A model generated the notes under the pieces. It had not been told where the DNA came from. It did no database searches and worked only from the letters and a program-made list of their open reading frames with translations. This document shows positions 25,021-33,201 of a DNA stretch of 64,000 bases, piece after piece. Each line of letters starts with the position of its first letter. The stretch's first letter is position 1. Made by a program: the position numbers and the translations under genes. This DNA comes from Variovorax sp. PMC12 (GTDB taxonomy: Bacteria > Pseudomonadota > Gammaproteobacteria > Burkholderiales > Burkholderiaceae_C): the NCBI RefSeq assembly GCF_003019815.1, contig NZ_CP027773.1, forward strand, positions 2,925,001 through 2,989,000, in the 5' to 3' direction.

Positions 25021-25116
25021 GAGGACTAGTGTGGCCCCGTCGGGCAAAAAAGAACAGATGCAGATTCGCCTCAATTGACCGGTGCAGATGAAGTGCTGCC
25101 CCGCAACGGCATGCGC

Positions 25117-26388
25117 TCAGCGAGCGGGCAATGCAAACACTCGGCCGCCTGATCGCCGAAGCGTCCTGAACAGCAGGAACGACGCGATGCTCACGTTCAC
25201 CAGGTTCCAGCCGATGCCGTTCAGGAAGGCCGCGTGGTAGCTGCCCGTGAGGTCGAACACCTTGCCCGACATCCAGCCGCCCAGCGCCATGCCGAACAGC
25301 GTGAACATCAGCACCGTGCCCACGCGGGCACCCGCTTCCGCCGGCGGAAAGTGCTCGCGCACGATGATCGCGTACGAAGGCACGATGCCGCCCTGGAACA
25401 GCCCGAACAGCGCGGAGATCACATAGAGCGGCACCAGCCCGTCGAAAGGCAGGAACAGCAGCAGCGCCACGCACTGCAGCAACCCGCCCAGCAGCAGCGT
25501 GCGCAGCCCGCCGATGCGGTCGCAGATGGCGCCCCACACCAGCCGGCTCACGATGCCGAAGCCCAGCATCAGCGACAGCATCATCGCGCCCTGCGCGGGG
25601 CCATAGCCGAGGTCGCCGCAGTAGGCCACGATGTGCACCTGTGGCATCGCCATCGCCACGCAGCAGGCCACGCCGGCCACGCACAGCAGGCCCTGCGCCG
25701 TGCCCATGCTCAGGCCGAAGGGCCGTGCCGGGTCTCGCGGGAGTGCCGTTCTCGATGCACTGACCTCGGCAGGCGCCTGCGCAAGCGCCGGCGGCCGCGC
25801 ACGGAAGCAAAGGGCCAGCAGCGCCATCGTGATGCCGCAGAAGACGCCCATGCCGATGTAGGTCTGGCGCCAGCCCACCAGCTCGACGAAATGCTGCGCG
25901 ATCGGCGGCCACACCGCGCCCGCCAGGTAGTTGCCGCTCGCGCACACCGCGACCGCGATGCCGCGCCGCTTGACGAACCACAGCGAGGTGTCTGCCACCA
26001 GCGGCGCAAAGGCCACCGAACTGCCGAGCAGCCCCACCAGCAGTGCCTGCGCGACGGTGAACGAGACGATGCCGCCCGACATGCCGGTCGTGATGTACCC
26101 CGCGCCCAGGAACACCGAGCCGAACAGCAGCGGCCACATCACGCCGACGCGGTCGGCCAGCTTGCCCATCAGGACGCCACCGAGGCCGAAGCCCAGCATC
26201 AGCAATGTGTAGGGAAGCGAAGCATCGGCGCGGGCGATGCCGAATTCGGCCTGCACCGCGGGCAGCATGACCGACACCACGTACATGCCGCTGCTGCCGA
26301 CCGTCATGATCAGCAGCGTGAGTCCCAGGCGCAGCATGGCGTAGCGTGAATCCGCCTGGTGGGCGGTTGTCTCTCGGGTCGTCGTCAT
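25117..26388 (-). CDS. MFS transporter, oxalate/formate antiporter-like group
   Basis: 423-residue major facilitator with 12 predicted helices. It has the MFS loop motif between helices 2 and 3 (GKLADRVG) and its counterpart in the second half (ICDRIGG), and the group signature SGNYLAGAVWPP. Related proteins carry monocarboxylates, but the substrate cannot be read. Start ATG 26388 follows GGAGAA by six bases. It is preceded by no obvious partner gene; the 96-base gap to the DUF2970 gene shows no promoter or terminator I can defend. Confidence 0.82.
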   Translation of the reverse strand: MTTTRETTAHQADSRYAMLRLGLTLLIMTVGSSGMYVVSVMLPAVQAEFGIARADASLPYTLLMLGFGLGGVLMGKLADRVGVMWPLLFGSVFLGAGYITTGMSGGIVSFTVAQALLVGLLGSSVAFAPLVADTSLWFVKRRGIAVAVCASGNYLAGAVWPPIAQHFVELVGWRQTYIGMGVFCGITMALLALCFRARPPALAQAPAEVSASRTALPRDPARPFGLSMGTAQGLLCVAGVACCVAMAMPQVHIVAYCGDLGYGPAQGAMMLSLMLGFGIVSRLVWGAICDRIGGLRTLLLGGLLQCVALLLFLPFDGLVPLYVISALFGLFQGGIVPSYAIIVREHFPPAEAGARVGTVLMFTLFGMALGGWMSGKVFDLTGSYHAAFLNGIGWNLVNVSIASFLLFRTLRRSGGRVFALPAR

Positions 26389-26530
26389 TGTTCTTCTCCG
26401 CGCCGGGAAGGGCCAGCGCATGTCGCGTGGCATTCTCGCGGAAGACAGCCGCAGGCGTTGGTGCTGCACGGCAATGGCTGAAGCGCGCGGCGGCCGCGCC
26501 GAAGGCGCCGCAACCGCCTGCCTGCGGGGG

Positions 26531-26665
26531 TCAGCCTTCGGCCAGCACCGGCACCGCGACACTCACGGAAGCCTTCGGCACCGGCACACCGGGCTTCGGC
26601 TTGTCGTCGCAGGCGCCCACGAGCAGGCCCAGACAGAACAGAAGAACAAAGGATGTGCTTCGCAT
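26531..26665 (-). CDS. Small putative lipoprotein, 44 residues
   Basis: Short reading frame with a signal peptide and lipobox: MRSTSFVLLFCLGLLVGAC, then a Lys/Pro/Val-rich tail (DDKPKPGVPVPKASVSV). The lipobox LVGAC predicts lipid attachment at the cysteine and, with Asp at +2, possible retention at the inner membrane. An in-frame ATG three codons upstream (26674) is an alternative start. I do not recognise a family; the coding call rests on the lipobox and a position free of other genes. Confidence 0.5.
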   Translation of the reverse strand: MRSTSFVLLFCLGLLVGACDDKPKPGVPVPKASVSVAVPVLAEG

Positions 26666-26738
26666 GCAGGCCATGCTATGCCTGCCCCGCGGCGCGTCAA
26701 GTCGGACGCCGCCGCGTGCCGGGGCCGCGCGGCTTCGA

Positions 26739-27563
26739 TCAGGCCGTGGGGCGCTCGCCGCGCTGCAGCCGCTGCTCGATGTCCTCGAGCACCTTCGGCA
26801 GGTCGGCCACGCTGTCGATCACGTAGTGCGCACCGGCAGCCTCGAGTTCGGCGGTGGCGCGCGTGCGGCGCTCCTGCTGCTGCGCTTCGTCGAGCGCCTG
26901 CCACTCGGCCAGCGTGAGACCGTTGGCGTTGCCGCTGATGGCCACGCCCACGGCCCAGGTGCCCGCGTTCAGCCCTTCCTGCAGGCCGACGCCGGTGTCG
27001 TCCACCTTCACCACCGTGTGCGGCGGCCACACGCCGAGGTCGGCGAAGCAGCGGTACATCATGAGCGGCGACGGGCGGCCTTCGGCGAGGTCGCCGCCGC
27101 ACACCAGGTTGTCGGGCGCATAGCCGCCGGCCGCGGCGATGGGCACGACGACTTCCATGATCGGGCGGTTGTAGCCGGTGGTGGATCCGATCTTCAGGCC
27201 GCGCTGGCGTGCCACGTTCACCGCTTCGACCGCGCCCGGAATGAAGGTGGCGTGGTCGCGCGCGCTGGCTGCGCTCATCGGCGTGAAGATTTCGTAGAGC
27301 CTGTCGACGTCGGCATCGCTGAAAGCGTGGCCCTGCCTGGCTTCCCACTGGGCGGCGATGCGCGGCAGCGTGCCGAGCGCCTTGATGTGGTCCCACTTGG
27401 CCACGCCCATCGGGCCGCGCGCCTCGGCGATGGTGATGTCCACGCCGAACTGCTCGAACAGCTTCACGAAGGCGCCCATGGGCGCACAGGAGCCGAAGTC
27501 GAGGATGGTGCCGGCCCAATCGAAGACGACGGCCTGGAGCTGGGAATGGTTGTGGGCGTTCAT
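26739..27563 (-). CDS. phnX: Phosphonoacetaldehyde hydrolase
   Basis: HAD-family phosphonatase that cleaves phosphonoacetaldehyde into acetaldehyde and phosphate. 274 residues. The nucleophile Asp15 sits in VVFDWAGTI (the Ala/Gly/Thr run after it is typical of PhnX), the Schiff-base lysine of the cap domain is Lys56 in MGVAKWDHI, and the HAD motifs continue with SSTTGY-like GSTTGYNR and VVKVDDTGVG. Start ATG 27563 gives the conserved N-terminus. Last gene of the minus-strand phosphonate operon, 49 bases after the FAD oxidoreductase. The usual partner aminotransferase phnW is not in the window. Confidence 0.95.
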   Translation of the reverse strand: MNAHNHSQLQAVVFDWAGTILDFGSCAPMGAFVKLFEQFGVDITIAEARGPMGVAKWDHIKALGTLPRIAAQWEARQGHAFSDADVDRLYEIFTPMSAASARDHATFIPGAVEAVNVARQRGLKIGSTTGYNRPIMEVVVPIAAAGGYAPDNLVCGGDLAEGRPSPLMMYRCFADLGVWPPHTVVKVDDTGVGLQEGLNAGTWAVGVAISGNANGLTLAEWQALDEAQQQERRTRATAELEAAGAHYVIDSVADLPKVLEDIEQRLQRGERPTA

Positions 27564-27612
27564 GGCTGCAAGGACAGGAAGAATGGGAACGGGGGCAAGC
27601 GCGGCGGGCGCC

Positions 27613-28752
27613 TCACCATTGCTCGAAGACGTCGTGCGCAATGCCGAAGCCGGTGCTGGCACCGCTGCCGCTGGTGACGATCACCACGCGCGTGGCGTCG
27701 TCGGGCGCGTCGATCACGCAGGGCGTGGTCTTCGACGAGGGGTACACGCCGGTCCAGCGCTCGGTGACCCGCGCGGTCTCGAGGTTGAGCGTGCTGCGCA
27801 GATGGCGCAGGATGAGCTGGTCGACCTCTTCCATGGCGAAGGGCTCCGGGGCGTCGCCATAGTGATGCGAATCGCCCACCACCAGCGAGCCGTCGGCGCT
27901 CTGCACCACGATCAGGTGGATGCCGTGTTCCAGCGAAGCGGCCTCCTCCTGCTGCAGGCGGGCACGCAGCGCGGCGGCTTCGGGCAGCGTGCTGTAGCCC
28001 TCGTAGCGCACCAGGCTCAGGTCCGTCATCACCGAGCCCGGCAGCTGGAAGCCCGCTTCGGGCTTCACGCGCAGCATCTGCAGGCGGCACAGCGTGAGTT
28101 CGTGCGCGGCCATGCGATCGGCAAAGAGGCCGTGAAGATCGGTGTTGGTGCAGACAGCCACGCGCTCGGCATGCAGCGTGCCGCGCGAGGTGCGCACGCG
28201 CGGCGCCTGCACCTCGAGCACCGCTTCGCCGAAGCGGAACGTCACGCCGTGCGCCTCGGCCAGCCACCTTGTGAGCAGGCCGATGGCGGTGCGCGACTCG
28301 ACACGCAACTCATGCGGGCTGAACAGCACCGAGCATGCGTCCGACAGGTTCAGCGCCGGCGCCTTGGCTTGCGCATCGGCGGCGTCGAGCAGCTCGCAGG
28401 CTTCGCCCATCGGCGTGCGCATGAAGGCTTCGAGTACGTCGTGCGCCTCGGGCCGGCAGGCCGCGAGCCAGAGGTTGCGGTGCACGATGTCGATGCCCGC
28501 ACAGAGCGCGATGCGCTGCCACACGTCGCGTGCGTGCATGGCGCGGCGCCAGGTGTCGCCGGGCGCCTGCCCGGTGATGGTGATGAAGCCGAAGTTGCGG
28601 ATCGAGGCGCCGATGCAGGCCGCGTCGCGCTCCACCACGCAGACCTTGAGGCCGCGCTGCACCGCGGTGTAGGCATGGGCCAGGCCGACGATGCCGGCGC
28701 CGACCACGACGAGGTCGAAATGATCGGGATGATGGGCTTGGGTACCGGGCAT
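27613..28752 (-). CDS. FAD-dependent oxidoreductase of phosphonate operons (TIGR03364-like)
   Basis: 379-residue DAO/glycine-oxidase-type flavoprotein. Rossmann FAD motif GAGIVG at 18-23, a second FAD-contact region VVIVTSGSGASTGFG near the C-terminus, and the IRNFGFITITGQ segment characteristic of the subgroup found in 2-aminoethylphosphonate clusters. Such enzymes are reported to oxidise aminoethylphosphonate or its N-methyl form toward phosphonoacetaldehyde. With phnX next door and no phnW, it is the likely source of the phnX substrate here. Its ATG overlaps the permease stop (TAATG), so the two are coupled. Confidence 0.85.
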   Translation of the reverse strand: MPGTQAHHPDHFDLVVVGAGIVGLAHAYTAVQRGLKVCVVERDAACIGASIRNFGFITITGQAPGDTWRRAMHARDVWQRIALCAGIDIVHRNLWLAACRPEAHDVLEAFMRTPMGEACELLDAADAQAKAPALNLSDACSVLFSPHELRVESRTAIGLLTRWLAEAHGVTFRFGEAVLEVQAPRVRTSRGTLHAERVAVCTNTDLHGLFADRMAAHELTLCRLQMLRVKPEAGFQLPGSVMTDLSLVRYEGYSTLPEAAALRARLQQEEAASLEHGIHLIVVQSADGSLVVGDSHHYGDAPEPFAMEEVDQLILRHLRSTLNLETARVTERWTGVYPSSKTTPCVIDAPDDATRVVIVTSGSGASTGFGIAHDVFEQW

Positions 28753-30467
28753 TACCGGTGTCTCCAGTTCTGGGTGCGCTTGAGCGCCCAGTGCCCCGCC
28801 AGCGCGAACACTCCGCGGCCGACGGCGGCCGTGAGCATGATCAGCGAGGCCATGGCCGCGGCGGGCGCGACGTCGCCGGCATCGTCCATGTTGAGCACGG
28901 CAATGGCGGCCAGCGAGGTCTGCGGCGAATAGAGGAACACGACGGCCGACACGGTCGTCATCGCGTTGACGAAGAAATAGCCGCCCACGTTGAGCACGGT
29001 GGGCAGCGCCACCGGCAGGTGCACGCGCCACAGCGTGCGCCAGAACGGCACGCCCATCGACTCGGACACCAGCTCGTACTCGCGGTCGAGCTGGCGCAGC
29101 GCAGTGAGCGACGTGAGGTGCGCCACCGAGAAGAAGTGCGCCACGGTGCACACCACCAGGATGGTCATGCTGCCGTAGATGGCGCGCAGCGGGTTCGACG
29201 GCGAGATGAAGAAGAAGATGTAGCCCACGCCCAGCACCAGCCCGGGCACCGCCAGCGGCAGGTTGGCCAGCAGGTTGAGCAGTTCGCGCAGCAGCCCGAA
29301 GTGGCGCGGCTTTTCGACCAGGTAGGCCGAGACGAAGGTGATGAACGCGCCCGCGACGGCGGCGCACACGGCCAGCCGCAGCGAATTGAAGTAGCTGCCC
29401 CAGCCGCCGCCGTCCATGTTGCTGAAGTCGTAGTTCTTGAACGAAGGCGCCAGGTTGTAGGGCCAGTAGGTGGCCAGCGACGCGAACACCGCCATGCCGA
29501 TCATCACCAGGATGCCGCAGGCCGTGAGCACGCAGAAGGCCAGCAGCGCGCGGTCGCGCACCTTCACCGGCTCGGGCTGGTAGGGCGTGGCACGCGCCGA
29601 CAGCGCCGCCGCCTGCTTGCCGCGCACATGCCGCTCCACCAGGAAAGACAGCACCGCCGGAATCAGCAGCACCAGGCCCACCACCGCGCCCATCTGGAAG
29701 TTCTGCTGCCCGACCACCTGCTTGTAGATGTCGGTCGCGAGCACGCCGGTCTGGCCGCCCACCACCTTCGGCACGCCGAAGTCGGTGATGACCAGCACGA
29801 ACACCACCATTGCGGCCACGATGAGGCCATAGCGCGAGGACGGCAGCGTCACCGTGCGGAAGATGCGCCAGCGCGAGGCGCCCAGCGTCTGCGCGGCCTC
29901 GTAGAGCCGTCCGTCGGAGGTGGCCATGGCCGTGGTGAGGATCAGCAGCGCATGCGGCAGCGTCCAGAACACCGAGCCCAGCACGATGCCCAGCGGCCCG
30001 TAGATCGACACGTCGCCCATCAGCCCCTTGAACAGGCCCTGGTTGCCGAACAGGTAGACCAGGCTGATGGCCGGCAGCAGCGACGGCGCCAGCAGCGGCA
30101 CCAGCGCCACCGCCCGCAGCAGGCCCTTGGCCGGCATGCACGACAGCGTGAGGCCGTAGGCGTAGACGTAGGCGATGGCGGTGCAGATCACCGCGCTCAG
30201 GGCCGCGAGCCCCAGGCTGTTGAACGCCGATTGCACCAGCGCCGGGTTGTCGAGATAGCGCGCGAAGTTGGCCAGGCCGACGAAGGCCCCCGCGCGGTCG
30301 AAGAAGCTCTGGCCGACCAGCGCGCCGACCGGCAGCGCGACGATCACGACCAGCAGCAGCACGACCAGCAGAACGGCCGCGCCGGTGATCCAGCGTTCGC
30401 GATCGAACGCGCTTGCGTGCTTTGCCATGGGGGGCACCATGGCGATGGTGTCTGGGGAACTGTTCAT
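28752..30467 (-). CDS. 2-aminoethylphosphonate ABC transporter permease, fused two-domain form
   Basis: 571-residue permease made of two consecutive binding-protein-dependent transport domains (about 65-275 and 345-555), each with an EAA loop (ETLGAS-like EAAQTLGASRWRIF and ELVSESMGVPFWRTLW). It therefore replaces the separate PhnU and PhnV subunits. It carries aminoethylphosphonate across the inner membrane with the PhnS- and PhnT-like proteins encoded upstream. Start is uncertain: ATG 30467 (MNSSPD) is used; ATGs at 30440 and 30428 are possible. A repeat-filled 327-base gap separates it from the ATPase gene. Confidence 0.85.
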   Translation of the reverse strand: MNSSPDTIAMVPPMAKHASAFDRERWITGAAVLLVVLLLVVIVALPVGALVGQSFFDRAGAFVGLANFARYLDNPALVQSAFNSLGLAALSAVICTAIAYVYAYGLTLSCMPAKGLLRAVALVPLLAPSLLPAISLVYLFGNQGLFKGLMGDVSIYGPLGIVLGSVFWTLPHALLILTTAMATSDGRLYEAAQTLGASRWRIFRTVTLPSSRYGLIVAAMVVFVLVITDFGVPKVVGGQTGVLATDIYKQVVGQQNFQMGAVVGLVLLIPAVLSFLVERHVRGKQAAALSARATPYQPEPVKVRDRALLAFCVLTACGILVMIGMAVFASLATYWPYNLAPSFKNYDFSNMDGGGWGSYFNSLRLAVCAAVAGAFITFVSAYLVEKPRHFGLLRELLNLLANLPLAVPGLVLGVGYIFFFISPSNPLRAIYGSMTILVVCTVAHFFSVAHLTSLTALRQLDREYELVSESMGVPFWRTLWRVHLPVALPTVLNVGGYFFVNAMTTVSAVVFLYSPQTSLAAIAVLNMDDAGDVAPAAAMASLIMLTAAVGRGVFALAGHWALKRTQNWRHR

Positions 30468-30494
30468 GTCGGGTCGCGACGCTGTTGTTCGGGG

Positions 30495-30742
30495 CGCGCG
30501 CACAGGCCGCCGGGTACTCCCCTACGCGAATGTCCCCCGGGGCTGCGCCCCTCCTCCTTTATTTCGCTGCGGGGAGCACCCGACGCCCTGCGCACGGGGC
30601 ACGCCGCTGGTGCTCGGCCGATCAACGACTGCGCTGTCCAACGATCACGACGATGCGGTGCCTTGCGCAGCGAAACAAAGGAGGAGGCCGAAGGCCGGGG
30701 GACATTCGCGGAGCAAGGTACCCCGTCGGCGTGAGCGCGCCC
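30495..30742. repeat. Inverted pair of interspersed palindromic (REP-like) elements
   Basis: This fills most of the 327-base gap between the phosphonate ATPase and permease genes. The left arm (about 30495-30580) and the reverse complement of the right arm (about 30655-30742) align over nearly their whole length and share the cores CGCGAATGTCCCCCGG and TCCTCCTTT-TTTCGCTGCG. Between them lie about 75 unremarkable bases. Elements with this core are, in my recollection, scattered through Variovorax-type genomes. I see no gene or promoter in the gap. Confidence 0.75.
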
Positions 30743-30794
30743 TGAAAGGCGAACGTCAGACACAACACGAAAACCCAAAGGACAACCGCTCATC

Positions 30795-31874
30795 TCAATG
30801 CGCCAGAACGGACAGCGCATTCAACGGCAACTGGATGTGCACCATGCTGCTCGGCACCAGCGGCTCGCCGCCACCGCCGCGCGCGTCGGCCGGCAGCTCG
30901 GCTTCGATCTCGATGCCCAGCGGCTCGCAGGCCAGGCGGGCCGAGGTGCGGTTGCCGAAGAATTCGGTGTCGAGCAGGCGCGCCGCGAAGCTGTTGGCGC
31001 CGAGTTCGGTGCCGTAGCGCTTCACGACCACGTGCTCGGGGCGGATGCCCACGGTGGCCTGCGCGCCGACGCTCAGGTTGCCGGGGGCGCAAAGCAGCTC
31101 GCTGTCGCGCACGCGTACCTTGCCGTCGGCCAGCACCGTGGCGGGAAGCATGTTCATGCGGCCCACGAAACCGGCCACGAAACGGGTGCGCGGCTGGCGG
31201 TACAGCTCGTCGGGCGTGCCGGCCTGCTCGATGCGGCCGTTGTGCATCAGCACCACGCGGTCGGCCATCGACAGGGCTTCTTCCTGGTCGTGCGTGACCA
31301 TGATGGTGACGATGCCCAGGCGCTTCTGGAGCGCGCGGATTTCGCTGCGCAGGCTGGCGCGCACCTGCGCGTCGAGCGCGGAGAGCGGCTCGTCGAGCAG
31401 CAGCAGGCGCGGATTGGGCGCCAGCGCGCGTGCCAGCGCCACACGCTGCTGCTGGCCGCCCGAAAGCTGCACCGGGTATTTGTCGGCATGCGCGGCCAGC
31501 CCGACCAGGTCGAGCATCTCGCGCGAGCGCTTGGCCATCTCGCGGGCCAGCGCGCCGGTGGGGTGCAGGCCGTAGGCGATGTTTTGCGCGGCCGTGAGGT
31601 TGGGGAACAGCGCATACGACTGGAACACCACCCCGAAGCCGCGCGCCGCGGGCGGCAGGCCCGCGATGTCCTGCCCGCCCAGCAGGATCCGGCCGTTGTC
31701 GGCACGCTCGATGCCGCAGACGATGCGCAGCAGCGTGGTCTTGCCGCAGCCCGAGGGGCCGAGCAGGCACACGAACTCGCCGGGCTCGATGTCGAGGTCG
31801 ATGCCGTCGAGCACGCGGGTGGCGCCAAAGGACTTGCCGATGCCGCGAAGGGAAAGAAAGCTGCTGCTCGTCAT
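30795..31874 (-). CDS. phnT: 2-aminoethylphosphonate ABC transporter ATP-binding protein
   Basis: 359-residue ATPase of the Fbp/Pot spermidine-iron-type family. Walker A GPSGCGKTT (about 39-47), Q loop VFQSYALFP, signature LSGGQQQRVALARAL, Walker B LLLLDEPLSALD and H-loop VTHDQEEAL, followed by a C-terminal TOBE regulatory domain (about 250-350). Context between the phosphonate-binding protein and the fused permease assigns it to aminoethylphosphonate import. Gap to the binding-protein gene is 25 bases. Confidence 0.88.
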   Translation of the reverse strand: MTSSSFLSLRGIGKSFGATRVLDGIDLDIEPGEFVCLLGPSGCGKTTLLRIVCGIERADNGRILLGGQDIAGLPPAARGFGVVFQSYALFPNLTAAQNIAYGLHPTGALAREMAKRSREMLDLVGLAAHADKYPVQLSGGQQQRVALARALAPNPRLLLLDEPLSALDAQVRASLRSEIRALQKRLGIVTIMVTHDQEEALSMADRVVLMHNGRIEQAGTPDELYRQPRTRFVAGFVGRMNMLPATVLADGKVRVRDSELLCAPGNLSVGAQATVGIRPEHVVVKRYGTELGANSFAARLLDTEFFGNRTSARLACEPLGIEIEAELPADARGGGGEPLVPSSMVHIQLPLNALSVLAH

Positions 31875-31899
31875 GGCCGGATACCGCCTGGGGGTTGGA

Positions 31900-32934
31900 T
31901 CAGAGGGGCTTCTTTTCCGACTTGGACTCGTAGCGCTTGGACCACTCCGTCAGGATGCGGTCGCGGTTGGCGGCAGCCCAGGCGAAGTCGTTCTTGGCCA
32001 GCAGCTTCTCGACGTCGCCCGGCACGAACTCGAGCTTTTCCTGCACGCCCGGCAGCGCCAGTACGGCGAAGTTCTTGGCATACAGCTCGTTGGCCTGCCT
32101 GGTGACGGCCCAGTCGGCCAGCGCCTTGGCGGCTTCCTGCTTCTTGCTGGTCTTGATGATGCCGGTGGCTTCCATGTCCCAGCCGAGGCCTTCCTTCGGC
32201 AGCACGATGTCGATGGGCGCGCCTTCGCGCTTGGTCTTGTTGGCGCGGTATTCGAAGGACATGCCCAGCGCGAACTCGCCGGCGCCGGCCTGGCGGCAGG
32301 GCTTGCTGCCCGACTGGCTGTAGATGCCGATGTTCTGGTGCAGCGCGTCCATGTACTTCCACGCCTTTTCTTCACCCATCATCTGGATCCAGCCCGAAAC
32401 CATCAGGTAGCCGGTGCCCGACGCGGCGGGGTTGGGCATGGTGATCTGGCCCTTGTAGACCGGGTTGGTCAGGTCGGCCCAGCTGGTGGGCTTGGGCAGG
32501 TTCTTCTTCGCGGCTTCGGCGGTGTTGAAGCAGATGGCCGACGACCACACGTCCATGCCGACCCACTTGGGCGGGTTGGCCGCGTCGCGCATGTTGGGCT
32601 TGATGGCGTCCAGGCCCTTGGGCGCGTAGGGCTGGAGCATGCCTTCCTTGTCGAGCAGCATCAGCGAGGTGGCGGCCAGGCCCCACACCACGTCGGCCTG
32701 CGGGTTGGCCTTTTCGGCCAGCAGCTTGGCGGTGACGATGCCGGTGGAGTCGCGCACGAACTTCAGTTCGATGCTCGGGTTCTCCTTTTCGAAGGCGGCC
32801 TTGTAGGCCTGCACCTGGTCGGCCTCGAGCGCGGTGTAGACCAGCAGTTCGGTGCGGCCCTGGGCCGATGCGGCAAATGCCAGCGAGAACAGGACGGCCG
32901 GCACGAGGGCGCGGCGGAGTTGACGGTGCAGCAT
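31900..32934 (-). CDS. phnS: 2-aminoethylphosphonate ABC transporter substrate-binding protein
   Basis: 344-residue periplasmic binding protein of the iron/thiamine/phosphonate type-2 fold. Signal peptide of about 24 residues (LFSLAFAASAQG), then the opening TELLVYTALEADQVQAYKAAFEKENPSIELKFVRDSTG typical of the aminoethylphosphonate group, and WGLAATSLMLLDKEGML. Start ATG 32934 gives the clean signal peptide; the longer upstream frame has none. It is the first gene of the minus-strand operon phnS-phnT-permease-FAD oxidoreductase-phnX, and a PHO-box-like site lies about 120 bases upstream. Confidence 0.88.
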   Translation of the reverse strand: MLHRQLRRALVPAVLFSLAFAASAQGRTELLVYTALEADQVQAYKAAFEKENPSIELKFVRDSTGIVTAKLLAEKANPQADVVWGLAATSLMLLDKEGMLQPYAPKGLDAIKPNMRDAANPPKWVGMDVWSSAICFNTAEAAKKNLPKPTSWADLTNPVYKGQITMPNPAASGTGYLMVSGWIQMMGEEKAWKYMDALHQNIGIYSQSGSKPCRQAGAGEFALGMSFEYRANKTKREGAPIDIVLPKEGLGWDMEATGIIKTSKKQEAAKALADWAVTRQANELYAKNFAVLALPGVQEKLEFVPGDVEKLLAKNDFAWAAANRDRILTEWSKRYESKSEKKPL

Positions 32935-33050
32935 GGTGGAGATTCCCAAGTGGAAAAAGAAGTGAGGCAATTCGGAAGACGCTGCGGGCAGGAGACCGAA
33001 AGTACGCAAATCCTGTCCAGCGACGAATGCGGCGATGCTGGCAGCGGCAT

Positions 33051-33068
33051 GTGACAGGGATTTGTCAG
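33051..33068 (-). promoter_or_regulatory. PHO-box-like site upstream of the phosphonate uptake operon
   Basis: Reading on the minus strand: CTGACAA-ATCC-CTGTCAC, two 7-mers 11 bases apart as in the PhoB consensus CTGTCAT-N4-CTGTCAT (12 of 14 positions agree, counting C or T at the end of the second unit). A weak -10-like CAGCAT lies 10 bases downstream. Confidence 0.5.
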
Positions 33069-33118
33069 ATGCCTCAAAAAAACACAAATCCCCAAAATGG
33101 CGCCAGGGGCAACCGGCG

Positions 33119-33136
33119 TCGTCATCCGCATGTCAC
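33119..33136 (+). promoter_or_regulatory. PHO-box-like site upstream of the PhnZ-like gene
   Basis: TCGTCAT-CCGC-ATGTCAC, two 7-mers with an 11-base period, ending 65 bases before the ATG at 33202. Its first unit is identical to that before the alkaline phosphatase operon (36931). It lies 50 bases from the opposing site at 33051. Confidence 0.45.
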
Positions 33137-33201
33137 CGCTGCGCGCCAGACTTCGCGCGCTGTCACCCGCGCTTTCCCTCCGCCCGCTGCGTTCCACTTC
33201 C

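Noticed and set aside
30541..30600. Reading frame through the repeat region between phosphonate ATPase and permease genes as a small gene
   Set aside because: The frames have no ribosome binding site and coincide with the inverted repeat arms.
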